This document shows, piece by piece, positions 7,404 through 16,083 of a stretch of DNA of 64,000 nucleotides. The DNA is taken from positions 1 to 64,000 of the forward strand of contig NZ_JACJKY010000004.1 of assembly GCF_016901855.1 (NCBI RefSeq), in the 5' to 3' direction. Each line of letters starts with the position of its first letter. Position 1 is the first letter of the stretch. Source of the DNA: Merdimmobilis hominis. GTDB lineage: Bacteria; Bacillota; Clostridia; Oscillospirales; Ruminococcaceae. The notes under the pieces are model-generated. The model did no database searches. It saw nothing but the letters and a program-made list of their open reading frames with translations, and had not been told where the DNA came from. The position numbers and the translations under genes were made by a program.

Positions 7404-8513
7404 TCACCTGCAATCTGCCTGACAGCGTTTGACGATCGACATCATCTCGTCGTATTTTTTCTCCATATCCAACACCAGTGTAAACTGTGTGCGGCAGCGG
7501 TCCAAGTTGTGATCGGGACGGTGGATTTTAAAATAGGTGTCGCCGTTTAAATAGTCGGTCAAAAAGCGCATGCCGCATTCAAATGTCATGAGCTTTGCGC
7601 CGAACGGCAGAAAATCGATCTCTGTCTGGGTGAGGTTTTTGCCGCATTCCTCTAAAAAGCCTTTGCAAAAAAGCTCGAACAAATCAAGCCGCATAAATAC
7701 CTTGGACAGATCGGTTTCATCCTCGGCGGCACTGCTTGCACCGAACCGAATGCTGTCGCCGAAATCATAGTGTGCAAGTCCCGGCATAACCGTGTCAAGA
7801 TCGATCACACAGATGCCATTGCCGGTGGCGATGTCGAGCAGGACGTTGTTGAGTTTCGTGTCGTTGTGGGTGACGCGGAGCGGAATCTGTCCGGATGCCA
7901 GTAAATCGAGCAAAACACCGGTGTCTTGTGCACGGGCTTTGACGAAATCAATCTCTTTTTGTACCGATGCGCGCCGTCCGGCAAGATCTGCATCAACCGC
8001 GGCGAGAAATGCTTCATAGCGCGCACGCGTGTTGTGAAAATCGGGGATGGTTTCGGTGAGCGTTTCGGCAGGAAAATCGCTCAATCGTTTTTGGAACCGT
8101 CCGAACGCTTTGGCGGACTGATAAAAATGCTCCGGCTGTTCAATACGCTGTAAGCAAACGGCGTCATCGACAAACACATAGGCGCGGTAATAGCTGCCGT
8201 CCTCGTCGTGGTAAAACAGCTGATCGTCGGTTGTTTTGACGATCTTTAAAACTTCACGCGCAGGATCGCCGCCTGCTTCGGTGACTTTTTTGTCTAAGAA
8301 CGATGTGACGGCATCGATGTTTTTCATCAGTGCGGGAACGTCTTTAAAAATCTCATGGTTGATGCGCTGAACGATATAGCGGAGCGGATGTTCAAATTCG
8401 CGCTTGAAATAGAGCACATACGTGTCGTTGATATGTCCGCAGCCAAACGGCTCGCCGAAGATGAACGTCCCCTTCACCTGAAATTTGGATGCAATCGTTT
8501 GAAAATCCATCAT
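7404..8513 (-). CDS. nahK: N-acetylhexosamine 1-kinase-like phosphotransferase
   Basis: A 369-residue aminoglycoside-phosphotransferase-fold kinase. The family motif THNDTKLNNVLLD holds catalytic Asp218, and VIDLDTVMPG (Asp238/Asp240) binds metal; these match N-acetylhexosamine 1-kinases, which phosphorylate GlcNAc or GalNAc at C1 in the lacto-N-biose/galacto-N-biose pathway for milk and mucin glycans. The real protein starts at the tandem ATGs 8513/8510 behind GAAAGGAC; an upstream open frame to 8720 is not supported. The gene sits between the propeller glycosidase-like gene and xre copy B in one minus-strand run. No lacto-N-biose phosphorylase is in the window, so the exact substrate is inferred. 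Confidence 0.82.
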   Translation of the reverse strand: MMDFQTIASKFQVKGTFIFGEPFGCGHINDTYVLYFKREFEHPLRYIVQRINHEIFKDVPALMKNIDAVTSFLDKKVTEAGGDPAREVLKIVKTTDDQLFYHDEDGSYYRAYVFVDDAVCLQRIEQPEHFYQSAKAFGRFQKRLSDFPAETLTETIPDFHNTRARYEAFLAAVDADLAGRRASVQKEIDFVKARAQDTGVLLDLLASGQIPLRVTHNDTKLNNVLLDIATGNGICVIDLDTVMPGLAHYDFGDSIRFGASSAAEDETDLSKVFMRLDLFELFCKGFLEECGKNLTQTEIDFLPFGAKLMTFECGMRFLTDYLNGDTYFKIHRPDHNLDRCRTQFTLVLDMEKKYDEMMSIVKRCQADCR

Positions 8514-8547
8514 GATGAAAACAGTCCTTTCGTTGATTCGGTAAGTA

Positions 8548-10371
8548 TCAGTCTGTTTTAGAAAAATCGAACCGGTGAATGAGGTACGACGATTCCAAAA
8601 CCGGTTCGTCGATGCCGGGCAGAACCTCTTTCGGATATTCTTCCGGGTCCATGTCGAGTGTCGGTGTGTGCGGATAGGCGCCGGTGCGCAGCACAAAGCG
8701 GGAGATGCTGTTTGCCGCACGCATGAACCGGAATGTGCGGACGGTGCCGTCCGGTTCGCACAGGGGTACGCCGTTTATTTCGAGGGTACAGCAAAACGTG
8801 CGGCAGTCGGCATGCACAGTGAGCGACAGCACTTCGTCTGCACGGTAAGTGCCGACAGGAATTTCGGTTGTTGTGCGCAGATAAACGGTGCCGTCATCGC
8901 GCAGAACGATCCGAACCGCATCGGCACCCTGTGCCGTGCACAGCGTCAGATACAGACAGCCGTGCGTGTCCTGCTTCGGTGTGAGTTCGACGGTGATGCT
9001 GCACCGTGCCGAAGATGCAAGCAAACGCTCTGCCCGGCAGTAGTCGGCCGGATCTGCATCGCGCATCAAAAGGCCGTCTGTGTGCGGCTCTGCACTTGCC
9101 CATTTCGGACAGTAAAGATTCCAGTTTGCAAGTGTGTCCGCCTGTGCAAGGCTTTCATGCAGAACGGGCGCTGTTTCTTCGCCGCAGACCGGTGTCGGAA
9201 TATGCGCAATCCAGATGTCCTCTTTGTTGACGGAATAGGCGATAAGAAGCCGGTCATCCGGACGGTCCATGCCTTCGCAGATGCCGCGCATATACTGAAA
9301 GCCGAAGTCTTTGAACAGACCGGGATAGCGTTTTTGCGTTAAATCACCGCATACAAGGCGCATGTTGTCAAAGGCGAGCCCGTCTTTTGAGGTGGTAATG
9401 CACAGCGGATAGCGGTGCTGTGTTTCAAGGGTCGGATCATAGACCATTGCATAGGCGCCGTCGGGTGTCTGGCATCCCCACACCTTCTGTCCGCTCATCA
9501 CGAGTGACCACGATTTCTGCACAGGCGACCAGGTGTTTCCGTTGTCGTCACTGCGTGCGCAGAACGAGTGCTTAAACAGGCCGATAACCGTTTCGGGCGC
9601 AGTGTGATACCAGCAAAACGCCTGGTACGATTGATTTTTTCCGTGTTTTATCGTGATGATATCGTCTTTGTCGCCGTTTTCCTCTGCCCACTGCTGGGTA
9701 GCCAGCCGATCGGAAAGCAGCTCTCTGCAGGCGTTTTTGAAGCCTTCATCCGGACATTCGTCAAACAGCGGATATAAAAGCTGATCGCGCGACCAGCCTG
9801 CCTGCCAGTTCGGGTAAATAAAATAGATGTCGGAGAGCGTGCCGTCTTCATACAGCTCGCGCACCACCCTGCCGATGCCGCGGCGGTCCCACGGGCAAAT
9901 CCATGCTTCGGGTGTAAAGCCGTAGAATCCGGATACGAGCATTCTGCCCGTTTTCGTCTGATAAAAACTCATACGCTGATGCATGACAGCAAACGTATCA
10001 CCGGAAAACTGGGTTTGTTTGCCGTCGCAGTCGGTGATGGTACAGGCGGGAATCCGATACGGCGGAAATGAAACCGTGAAGCGGTCCCAGTGCACACCGT
10101 CTGCCGACGAAGCGAGAATCGACTGTCCGGCGCCTAAGTGCTCGCTTTCGGGATTGCACAGGTACTGAATATAGTATCTGCCGTGAAACAGGCACAGGTC
10201 GGGTGCGTGTTTGTAGGTGTATCCGGTGTTGTCGTCCCATTCGGGATGACGGGCGTTTGCACGCGTCACCTGATAGCATTTGACGCCGCGCGCAGGCGGA
10301 ATCCGACCGTGGACTTCGTCACAGTCCGGATGCACCGTTCCGACATAGCGGGGAAGCAGCTTTTCGTCCAT
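8548..10371 (-). CDS. Asp-box (sialidase-fold) propeller protein, probable glycosidase
   Basis: A 607-residue protein without signal peptide. The first 420 residues carry propeller features: SADGVHW (near 90), the Asp-box SDDNGNTW (near 280) and SKDGLAF (near 340), with NTGYTYKHAPDLCLFHGRYY near 50. The last 170 residues form a beta-rich domain with LVIxE-like concanavalin character. It resembles proteins annotated exo-alpha-sialidase or BNR proteins, but I cannot see a full sialidase Arg triad, so the substrate is open. ATG 10371 follows AAAAAGGAGG. It is the first gene of the run with nahK, which suggests release of hexosamine-containing host glycans inside the cell or from imported oligosaccharides. 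Confidence 0.7.
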   Translation of the reverse strand: MDEKLLPRYVGTVHPDCDEVHGRIPPARGVKCYQVTRANARHPEWDDNTGYTYKHAPDLCLFHGRYYIQYLCNPESEHLGAGQSILASSADGVHWDRFTVSFPPYRIPACTITDCDGKQTQFSGDTFAVMHQRMSFYQTKTGRMLVSGFYGFTPEAWICPWDRRGIGRVVRELYEDGTLSDIYFIYPNWQAGWSRDQLLYPLFDECPDEGFKNACRELLSDRLATQQWAEENGDKDDIITIKHGKNQSYQAFCWYHTAPETVIGLFKHSFCARSDDNGNTWSPVQKSWSLVMSGQKVWGCQTPDGAYAMVYDPTLETQHRYPLCITTSKDGLAFDNMRLVCGDLTQKRYPGLFKDFGFQYMRGICEGMDRPDDRLLIAYSVNKEDIWIAHIPTPVCGEETAPVLHESLAQADTLANWNLYCPKWASAEPHTDGLLMRDADPADYCRAERLLASSARCSITVELTPKQDTHGCLYLTLCTAQGADAVRIVLRDDGTVYLRTTTEIPVGTYRADEVLSLTVHADCRTFCCTLEINGVPLCEPDGTVRTFRFMRAANSISRFVLRTGAYPHTPTLDMDPEEYPKEVLPGIDEPVLESSYLIHRFDFSKTD

Positions 10372-10448
10372 GAAAATACCTCCTTTTTCGCTTTAAACAT
10401 TGGTTTGTTGGCTTCATTATAGCGCATTTTTTCAAAAAAGACGATAAA

Positions 10449-10476
10449 AAAACAGGTGAAATGATTCACCTGTTTT
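10449..10476 (-). terminator. Intrinsic terminator of the ilv operon
   Basis: AAAACAGGTGAA pairs with its complement just after ilvN and is followed on the minus strand by seven T residues. Confidence 0.85.
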
Positions 10477-10484
10477 AAAAAAAT

Positions 10485-10760
10485 TCAATCAAACGAAATG
10501 ACCGGCATCGCGGGAAGCTCACATGCGTCGAGTTCTTTGATGGCACAGACGTCAATGAGCTTGTATAACTGGTTTACAAGCTGTTCTTTTGCCTGCACAT
10601 CGCCTTCAAACGTCAAAACGATCTGCGAATATTCGGTGGACGCGGCTTCACTTACGAACAGAGCGCGGATGTTGAAGCGGCGGCGCCGGAACATGCTTGT
10701 GACACGGTTGAGCACGCCGAACCGGTTGTGTACCAAAACGGCAATCGTAAATTTCTCCAT
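10485..10760 (-). CDS. ilvN: Short acetolactate synthase regulatory subunit (ACT domain)
   Basis: A 91-residue protein made of a single ACT domain (FTIAVLVHNRFGVLNRVTSMFRRRRFNIRAL). It would bind the IlvB catalytic subunit and give feedback by valine or isoleucine. Most IlvN/IlvH proteins are about 160 residues with a second domain; this one ends after the ACT domain, like the small IlvM type. It starts one base after the ilvB stop, so translation is probably coupled. Last gene of the T-box operon. Confidence 0.85.
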   Translation of the reverse strand: MEKFTIAVLVHNRFGVLNRVTSMFRRRRFNIRALFVSEAASTEYSQIVLTFEGDVQAKEQLVNQLYKLIDVCAIKELDACELPAMPVISFD

Positions 10761-10761
10761 C

Positions 10762-12429
10762 TTACACCCCTGCCTTCACAATAATATCGTCCATCGAGCC
10801 GCCCGGCGGCAGCATCGGGAGCACAAATTCGTCTTTGTCGATCATGCATTCAATCAGATACGGTCCGTCCGCAGAAAATGCCTTTGTGAGCGCTTCGTCG
10901 AGCGCTTCTGGTGTGCTAACGCGCATGCCGTCGCCGCCGAATGCCTGAATGAGTTTTACAAAATCGGTTTTCCGGTCTAAGACGGTGTTTGAATAGTGCC
11001 GGTCAAAAAACAGCGTCTGCCACTGACGCACCATGCCGAGCACACCGTTATTGAGCAGGACAATCACGACCGGCAAACGGTAGGACACAGCGGTTGCGAG
11101 CTCCTGCAAGCACATGCCGAAGCTTCCGTCACCGGTGACGAGTACCGTGCGTTCCCCTGTTCCGATCTGCGCGCCCATTGCCGCGCCGATGCCGAATCCC
11201 ATCGTGCCGAGGCCGCCGCTCGAGATAAACCGGCGTTTATGCTGGAACCGGAGCGACTGCGCCGCCCACATCTGATGCTGGCCGACGTCCGTGGCAACCG
11301 GCGTATTTGCGCGAAGATGACGGTTTACCGTGAGCATCACATTGCGCGGCGTCATGCCTTCGCGGTGGTCGAGTGTTTCTTCCTCTGTTTCGCGCAGCGC
11401 ACGGATTGTTTCCCACCAGTCGGGATGCGTCGTTTTGTCGAGCATCGCGATCATTTTCTGAAGTGTCAGCTTGATATCGCCGCGCAGTGCGTGTGCAGGC
11501 GATACCGTTTTGCAAAGCTCCGAACCGTCGATGTCGATGTGAATGATCTTTGCACCTTTTGCGAATTTTTCGCGGTTGCCGGTCACACGGTCGTTAAAGC
11601 GCACACCGAGCGACAGAATGCAGTCGGCATGATGCATCGCCATCGACGACGCATAGTGGCCGTGCATGCCCTGCATGCCGAGAAAACGCGGATGATCGGT
11701 GCATACGCCGGAAATACCCATGAGCGAACAGCCGATCGGCGCATCCAGCTTCTCTGCCAATGTAAGCAGTTCGTCTTCGGCATCCGCTTGGATGAGTCCG
11801 CCGCCGAAATACAAAAACGGCCGGCGCGATTCTTTGAGGCATGCGACTGCCTCTTCAATGCGGATATCCTTTGCAGGCATGCGAGGCTCAGGCTGTACCG
11901 CCGGTTTTGGCTCATATTCGCACGACGCCACCTGAATATCTTTTGGAATATCAATGAGAATCGGTCCCGGTCTGCCGGAAACGGCGAGCGAGAACGCCTC
12001 GCGGATGGTATCGGCGAGCTCCTCAACACGGCTGACGACGAAGTTGTGCTTTGTAATCGGCAGTGTTACGCCGGTGATGTCGATTTCCTGGAAACTGTCG
12101 GTGCCGGTCTGCGAGGTCATCACGTTTCCGGTGATGGCAACCATCGGAATGGAATCGAGATATGCCGTCGCAATGCCGGTGACGAGATTGGTCGCACCCG
12201 GGCCGGACGTTGCAATCACAACGCCGACTTTTCCCGTTGCACGGGCATAGCCGTCGGCGGCGTGTGCCGCGCCCTGCTCGTGCGCCGTCAAAATGTGTGT
12301 GATTTCCGATTGATAGCGGTACAGCGAATCATAGACGTTTAAAATCTGACCGCCGGGATAGCCGAAAACGACGTCGCACCCCTGCTCGATCAGTGTTTTT
12401 ACAACAATATCCGCACCGGATAACATCAT
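10762..12429 (-). CDS. ilvB: Acetolactate synthase, catalytic subunit
   Basis: A 555-residue thiamine-diphosphate enzyme that joins two pyruvates, or pyruvate and 2-oxobutyrate, in valine, leucine and isoleucine synthesis. The N-terminal catalytic Glu lies in LTAHEQGAAHAADGYARATGK (near residue 47); the ThDP-binding GDGSFGMC...NN motif is near 440-475; the central domain binds FAD in this family. Length is normal. ATG 12429 is preceded by CGGAGGGAT. It takes 2-oxobutyrate from the IlvA product of the same operon. A 448-codon open frame on the opposite strand is a shadow. Confidence 0.95.
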   Translation of the reverse strand: MMLSGADIVVKTLIEQGCDVVFGYPGGQILNVYDSLYRYQSEITHILTAHEQGAAHAADGYARATGKVGVVIATSGPGATNLVTGIATAYLDSIPMVAITGNVMTSQTGTDSFQEIDITGVTLPITKHNFVVSRVEELADTIREAFSLAVSGRPGPILIDIPKDIQVASCEYEPKPAVQPEPRMPAKDIRIEEAVACLKESRRPFLYFGGGLIQADAEDELLTLAEKLDAPIGCSLMGISGVCTDHPRFLGMQGMHGHYASSMAMHHADCILSLGVRFNDRVTGNREKFAKGAKIIHIDIDGSELCKTVSPAHALRGDIKLTLQKMIAMLDKTTHPDWWETIRALRETEEETLDHREGMTPRNVMLTVNRHLRANTPVATDVGQHQMWAAQSLRFQHKRRFISSGGLGTMGFGIGAAMGAQIGTGERTVLVTGDGSFGMCLQELATAVSYRLPVVIVLLNNGVLGMVRQWQTLFFDRHYSNTVLDRKTDFVKLIQAFGGDGMRVSTPEALDEALTKAFSADGPYLIECMIDKDEFVLPMLPPGGSMDDIIVKAGV

Positions 12430-12478
12430 GGTAAAAATCCCTCCGTTTTAAAAATCAGGCGGCAGGTCTGCCGCAGGC

Positions 12479-12862
12479 TTATGCGTTTTTGGTGAGTGCA
12501 ACCACGTCGATTTCGACGAGTACGTCTTTTGGAAGCCGTGCAGCCTGTACGCAGGAGCGCGCCGGTGTGGTCGTGAAATACTGCGCATAGACTGCGTTGA
12601 ATGCGGCAAAGTTCTCCATATCGCTTAAATAGCAGACGGTTTTGACTGCGTCGGACAGACTGCTGTTTGCGGCAGCAAGCACTTCGCGCAGGTTTTGGCA
12701 GACACGGTGGGTCTGTTCTTCGATGGTATCGCCGCAGATTGTACCTGTCTGCGGGTCGAGTGCGATTTGTCCCGAGGTAAATACGAGATTTCCGGCAGTG
12801 ACTGCCTGTGCATACGGGCCGATGGCTTCTGGTGCATGTTCGGTATGAATAATGGTTCTCAT
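12479..12862 (-). CDS. ridA: RidA-family enamine/imine deaminase
   Basis: A 127-residue YjgF/YER057c/UK114 protein. Family landmarks: IGPYAQAV near the start, the loop FTSGQIALDP, and the conserved Arg in the TPARSCVQAARLPKDVLVEID block, which holds the substrate carboxylate. RidA hydrolyses 2-aminoacrylate and 2-aminocrotonate, the reactive products of PLP dehydratases. Its place between ilvA and ilvB fits that job exactly: IlvA makes 2-aminocrotonate, RidA speeds its conversion to 2-oxobutyrate. Start behind AAAGGAACCG. Confidence 0.93.
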   Translation of the reverse strand: MRTIIHTEHAPEAIGPYAQAVTAGNLVFTSGQIALDPQTGTICGDTIEEQTHRVCQNLREVLAAANSSLSDAVKTVCYLSDMENFAAFNAVYAQYFTTTPARSCVQAARLPKDVLVEIDVVALTKNA

Positions 12863-12885
12863 AGTACGGTTCCTTTCTTTGGTTG

Positions 12886-14076
12886 CTATACGATTTTAAA
12901 TCCTTCTGCGCGGAGCGACTCCATAATCAGATGGACGTGTGCGTAATCTCTTGTTTCCATTTCGATGCGTAAAAAACAGCCGTTGACGCTTTCGGTGTTG
13001 CCCTTTTCGTAGTGCACGCCGGTGACGTTTGCGCCGCAGTCTGCGATGATGCGCGAGATGTCTTTTAACTGGCCGGGCTTGTCGAGCAGTTCAATCAGCA
13101 GGCTCGAGGAGCGTCCCGACTGGAACAGGCCGCGTTCGATGACGCGGGACAGGCTTGTCACATCGATGTTTCCGCCGGAAACGATGCTCACCACACGCTT
13201 GCCTTTGAGCGCAAACTTGTCGAACATCACAGCGGCAACAGCAGCAGCGCCTGCGCCTTCCGCGATCATTTTCTGCTTTTCGATCAGTGCAAGAATTGCA
13301 GAGGACACTTCGTCGTCGGTGACGAGTGCGATGTCGTCCACATAGTCGTTTACATACCGGAATGTGTTTTCGCCCGGCTGTTTCACGGCAATGCCGTCTG
13401 CGATGGTGTGCACACTGTCGAGGCATTCGATCTGGCTGTGCTTAACAGAGTTATACATGCTGGCAGCACCCGCCACCTGTACGCCGTAGATTTTGACGGA
13501 CGGCCGAATCTGTTTTGCTGTATAGGCGATGCCGGAAATGAGTCCGCCGCCGCCCACCGGTACAACGATCGCGTCGATGTTGTCAAGATCGTTTAAAATT
13601 TCGAGCGCAATCGTGCCCTGACCGGCGATGACGTTTTCATCGTCAAACGGATGTACGAATGTGTAACCCTCCTGCTCTTTGAGCGAAAGCGCCTTTTCGT
13701 ATGCGTCGTCGTAGCACCCGGGTACCAGGCAAACCTGTGCGCCGAAGCCTTTGGTGGCCTCCACCTTCGAGATCGGCGCCGTGTCCGGCAGGCAGATGAG
13801 CGAGGAGATGCCGTTTTTTGTAGCGGCAAGTGCAACGCCCTGTGCGTGGTTTCCAGCGGAGCAGGCGATAACACCTTTTTGCTTTTCCTCGTCGGAGAGC
13901 ATCGCGATTTTATATGCCGAGCCGCGGACTTTAAACGAGCCGGTAATCTGCAAATTTTCCGGCTTTAAATATAGTTCACAGTCGGGCGCAATGCCGTATG
14001 CGCGGACAAGCGGCGTTTCACGGATGATTTTTTTGAGTACGGATTGTGCGTTGAACACTTTGTCTAACGTTAACAT
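12886..14076 (-). CDS. ilvA: Threonine ammonia-lyase (threonine deaminase)
   Basis: A 396-residue PLP enzyme that turns threonine into 2-oxobutyrate. The cofactor lysine is Lys49 in ITGSFKVRG; VPVGGGGLISG near 180 is the phosphate-binding glycine loop. The last 75 residues are a single ACT domain (LIELLDKPGQLKDISRIIADCGANVTGVHY), as in the short TdcB/IlvA type of Firmicutes. ATG 14076 follows AAAGGTGGAAGTG; the frame is open to 14115 but inside the T-box terminator. Because the leader is a T-box with an apparent Ile codon and the neighbours are ilv genes, a biosynthetic role is more likely than a catabolic one. Confidence 0.92.
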   Translation of the reverse strand: MLTLDKVFNAQSVLKKIIRETPLVRAYGIAPDCELYLKPENLQITGSFKVRGSAYKIAMLSDEEKQKGVIACSAGNHAQGVALAATKNGISSLICLPDTAPISKVEATKGFGAQVCLVPGCYDDAYEKALSLKEQEGYTFVHPFDDENVIAGQGTIALEILNDLDNIDAIVVPVGGGGLISGIAYTAKQIRPSVKIYGVQVAGAASMYNSVKHSQIECLDSVHTIADGIAVKQPGENTFRYVNDYVDDIALVTDDEVSSAILALIEKQKMIAEGAGAAAVAAVMFDKFALKGKRVVSIVSGGNIDVTSLSRVIERGLFQSGRSSSLLIELLDKPGQLKDISRIIADCGANVTGVHYEKGNTESVNGCFLRIEMETRDYAHVHLIMESLRAEGFKIV

Positions 14077-14119
14077 ATCACTTCCACCTTTCGCTTTTAC
14101 GCGGGCGAAAAACAAAAAA

Positions 14120-14418
14120 CACCCGCCTCAAAGCAGTTTGTTTGCTTTGAGACGGGTGCAGCTCTCTTGTTGCACTCGCGGTACCACTCAAATTGCGGAT
14201 TCAAACGATCCGCCACCTCTTCGAGGTCAGAAAACCTCTATGCATTGACGCAGCATCCACGGGATTCCCTACTGAATCGTTTTGATTGTTCAGGTCACCA
14301 GCTCAGAAGCGATGGGTCACAAAAGGAAGAACAATACCGGTTTGCACCATCCACCGGCTCTCTGAAAATGTTTCTGCCACGACCGTCTTCATCACAGCTT
14401 TTGTTTTGTATGAAATTG
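14120..14418 (-). ncRNA. T-box leader, probable tRNA-Ile sensor
   Basis: Read on the minus strand, the leader has Stem I elements (AGAGAG about 14360 and GGTG...AAACCGGT), the highly conserved GAGTGGTACCGCG antiterminator block (about 14172-14184), and a terminator (GTCTCAAAGCA / TGCTTTGAGGC, 14120-14159) with a T-run. Uncharged tRNA should favour antitermination. The likely specifier is AUC (minus strand of 14311-14313) followed by GCTTCTGAGC, meaning isoleucine. The T-box call is firm; the codon is my reading of the loop. Confidence 0.92.
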
Positions 14419-14424
14419 ATGATT

Positions 14425-14453
14425 ATTTTATCATGTTAAAAAATAAAAGTCAA
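14425..14453 (-). promoter_or_regulatory. Promoter of the ilv operon
   Basis: TTGACT (14448-14453), 17-base spacer and TAAAAT (14425-14430) on the minus strand, just before the T-box leader. Confidence 0.8.
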
Positions 14454-14476
14454 TCACTTTTTTGAAAAATAAAAAA

Positions 14477-14500
14477 CCATACGGCTTTAAACCGTAGGGT
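14477..14500 (-). terminator. Terminator, probably the original one of tRNA-Leu
   Basis: On the minus strand ACCCTACGG pairs with CCGTATGGT and is followed by TTTTTTATTTTT. It directly follows the 10-base copy of the tRNA-Leu 3' end at 14500-14509, so before the mobile element arrived it would have ended the tRNA transcript. Confidence 0.7.
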
Positions 14501-14509
14501 TGGTGCGGA
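14500..14509. other. Candidate attachment site, distal end of the mobile element
   Basis: TTGGTGCGGA here is repeated at 21346-21355, where it is the 3' end of tRNA-Leu (TCCGCACCA plus A on the minus strand). The two copies bracket the recombinase-to-relaxase block. Confidence 0.55.
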
Positions 14510-14555
14510 CCAAACAAGATGCCAAACGAATTGTCGGGCAATAAAACAAAAAATA

Positions 14556-14587
14556 ACGCTGAACCCAAAACGAATTGGGTCCAGCGT
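14556..14587 (-). terminator. Terminator of the serine recombinase gene
   Basis: ACGCTG-ACCCAA arms form a stem with a single mismatch immediately after the recombinase stop, then ATTTTTTGTTTT on the minus strand. Confidence 0.8.
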
Positions 14588-16068
14588 CACGCTGGTGCAC
14601 CGAGTGCTCTGATATCCGAACCTAAAATGCCTGCTTCTTCAAGCTCGGCAAATGTCATTTCTCTTGAACAGTCTTTATAATTACAGCCGAAATAAATTCG
14701 TCCGTCATCCCAAAGAATAATTTTGTTTATAAAGGTATCAATTAAACGGCGGCGGTGATCGTGCCTTTTAAAATTAAGTTTACGGAGTCGGTTGAAATAG
14801 GCTTCAACATCTTCCGCAGATATTGTCGGCTTTGTCATTTCCTCTTTTATAATTTGGATAGACAGTTCCGTTTTCTGTTGCTCTAAGTCTTCCATACGCT
14901 GTTTTGTAGATGGAGTCAGAATACCTTGCTGAATGGCATTAAGCAGATTATCTATGCTTTTAAGTGTATCTCCGTATTGCTTTTTCAGTAACGGCAAGGT
15001 GGTGTTTGCTTGGTTTTGTACCTTAGTAGCCGTTTCACAGAGCATTGCTACCAAGTCATCATCAAACACTATTTTGCGGATAAATGCGATAGTTGCATCT
15101 TCAATCCATTCTTTTCTGACGGTTTTCTTGTCGCATCCTTTATGGTTTTTAACGCTCACGCATTTATAATAGCGGTGAACCTTTTTCTTCATATGGCTTG
15201 TACCGCTTTCGCCAACCATAAGGCACTGACATTTACCGCAGAACAGTTTAGTGGTAAGCAGATATTCGTCTTCGGCTTTATGTTTCGCCGGAGCTTTTTT
15301 ATTAGCTGCCATACGCTCTTGAACTCGGTCAAACAAATCTTGCGGAACGATAGCAGGGATGCCACCTTGCTGAACAATATCACGGTATTTGTATTCACCG
15401 ATATATTTGCGGTTGTGCAGCATACGGGTAACGCTGTTTATGCTGATTTTACCGCCACGCTTAGTGCGAATACCTTTTATATTTAATTGGTCGGTAACTT
15501 CCTGCATACTTGCGCCTTCTGCATAAGACTTAAAGGCTTGCAATACAGCAGGGGCGGTAAGCGGATCAACTTGGAAGAACTGCTCAGAATCAACAGTATA
15601 GCCGATAGGAAGCGTACCACCGTTATATTTGCATTTCAGTGCATTTTCAGTTAGACCGCGAATAACCTTTTCCGCAAGGTCGGCAGAATAATATTCAGCC
15701 ATACCTTCAAGCAAGGACTCAAGCAAAACGCCCTCGGCAGTATCGGAAATAATTTCAGTTGCAGATATAACCTTAACACCATTTTTACGAAGTGTGGTTT
15801 TATAGTGTGCCGAGTCATAACGATTACGAGCAAAACGGTCAAGTTTCCATACGAGGACAGTATCAAACAAACCGTTGCCGCTGTCCTTAATCATTCGCTG
15901 AAAGTCGGGACGGTTATCCGTTTTCGCAGATAGTGCACGGTCAATGTATGTGCCAACGATTTGAATACCGTTCTTTTCGGCAAAAGCTTTGCACTCGCGC
16001 AACTGACCTTCAATAGACTCCTCGCGCTGATTATCACTTGAATATCGTGCATAGATTACACCTGTCAT
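14587..16068 (-). CDS. Large serine recombinase (integrase of the mobile element)
   Basis: A 493-residue large serine recombinase. The resolvase domain begins MTGVIYARYSSDNQ with catalytic Ser in YARYSS (residue 10 or 11) and the family's LVWKLDRFARNRYD (Arg cluster, near 75). The recombinase DNA-binding domain covers about 160-260, a zinc ribbon CGKC...YYKCVSVKNHKGC about 290-330, and a coiled-coil segment about 355-400. ATG 16068 is preceded by AAGGTGATT. Such enzymes integrate and excise Tn4451-like elements. Unusually, the apparent target is a tRNA 3' end, a site more typical of tyrosine integrases. Confidence 0.92.
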   Translation of the reverse strand: MTGVIYARYSSDNQREESIEGQLRECKAFAEKNGIQIVGTYIDRALSAKTDNRPDFQRMIKDSGNGLFDTVLVWKLDRFARNRYDSAHYKTTLRKNGVKVISATEIISDTAEGVLLESLLEGMAEYYSADLAEKVIRGLTENALKCKYNGGTLPIGYTVDSEQFFQVDPLTAPAVLQAFKSYAEGASMQEVTDQLNIKGIRTKRGGKISINSVTRMLHNRKYIGEYKYRDIVQQGGIPAIVPQDLFDRVQERMAANKKAPAKHKAEDEYLLTTKLFCGKCQCLMVGESGTSHMKKKVHRYYKCVSVKNHKGCDKKTVRKEWIEDATIAFIRKIVFDDDLVAMLCETATKVQNQANTTLPLLKKQYGDTLKSIDNLLNAIQQGILTPSTKQRMEDLEQQKTELSIQIIKEEMTKPTISAEDVEAYFNRLRKLNFKRHDHRRRLIDTFINKIILWDDGRIYFGCNYKDCSREMTFAELEEAGILGSDIRALGAPA

Positions 16069-16083
16069 TCGCAATCACCTTCT

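Noticed and set aside
10996-12342. 448-codon open frame opposite ilvB
   Set aside because: Rich in Arg, His and Cys with no fold signature; it is the mirror of a well-conserved gene on the other strand.
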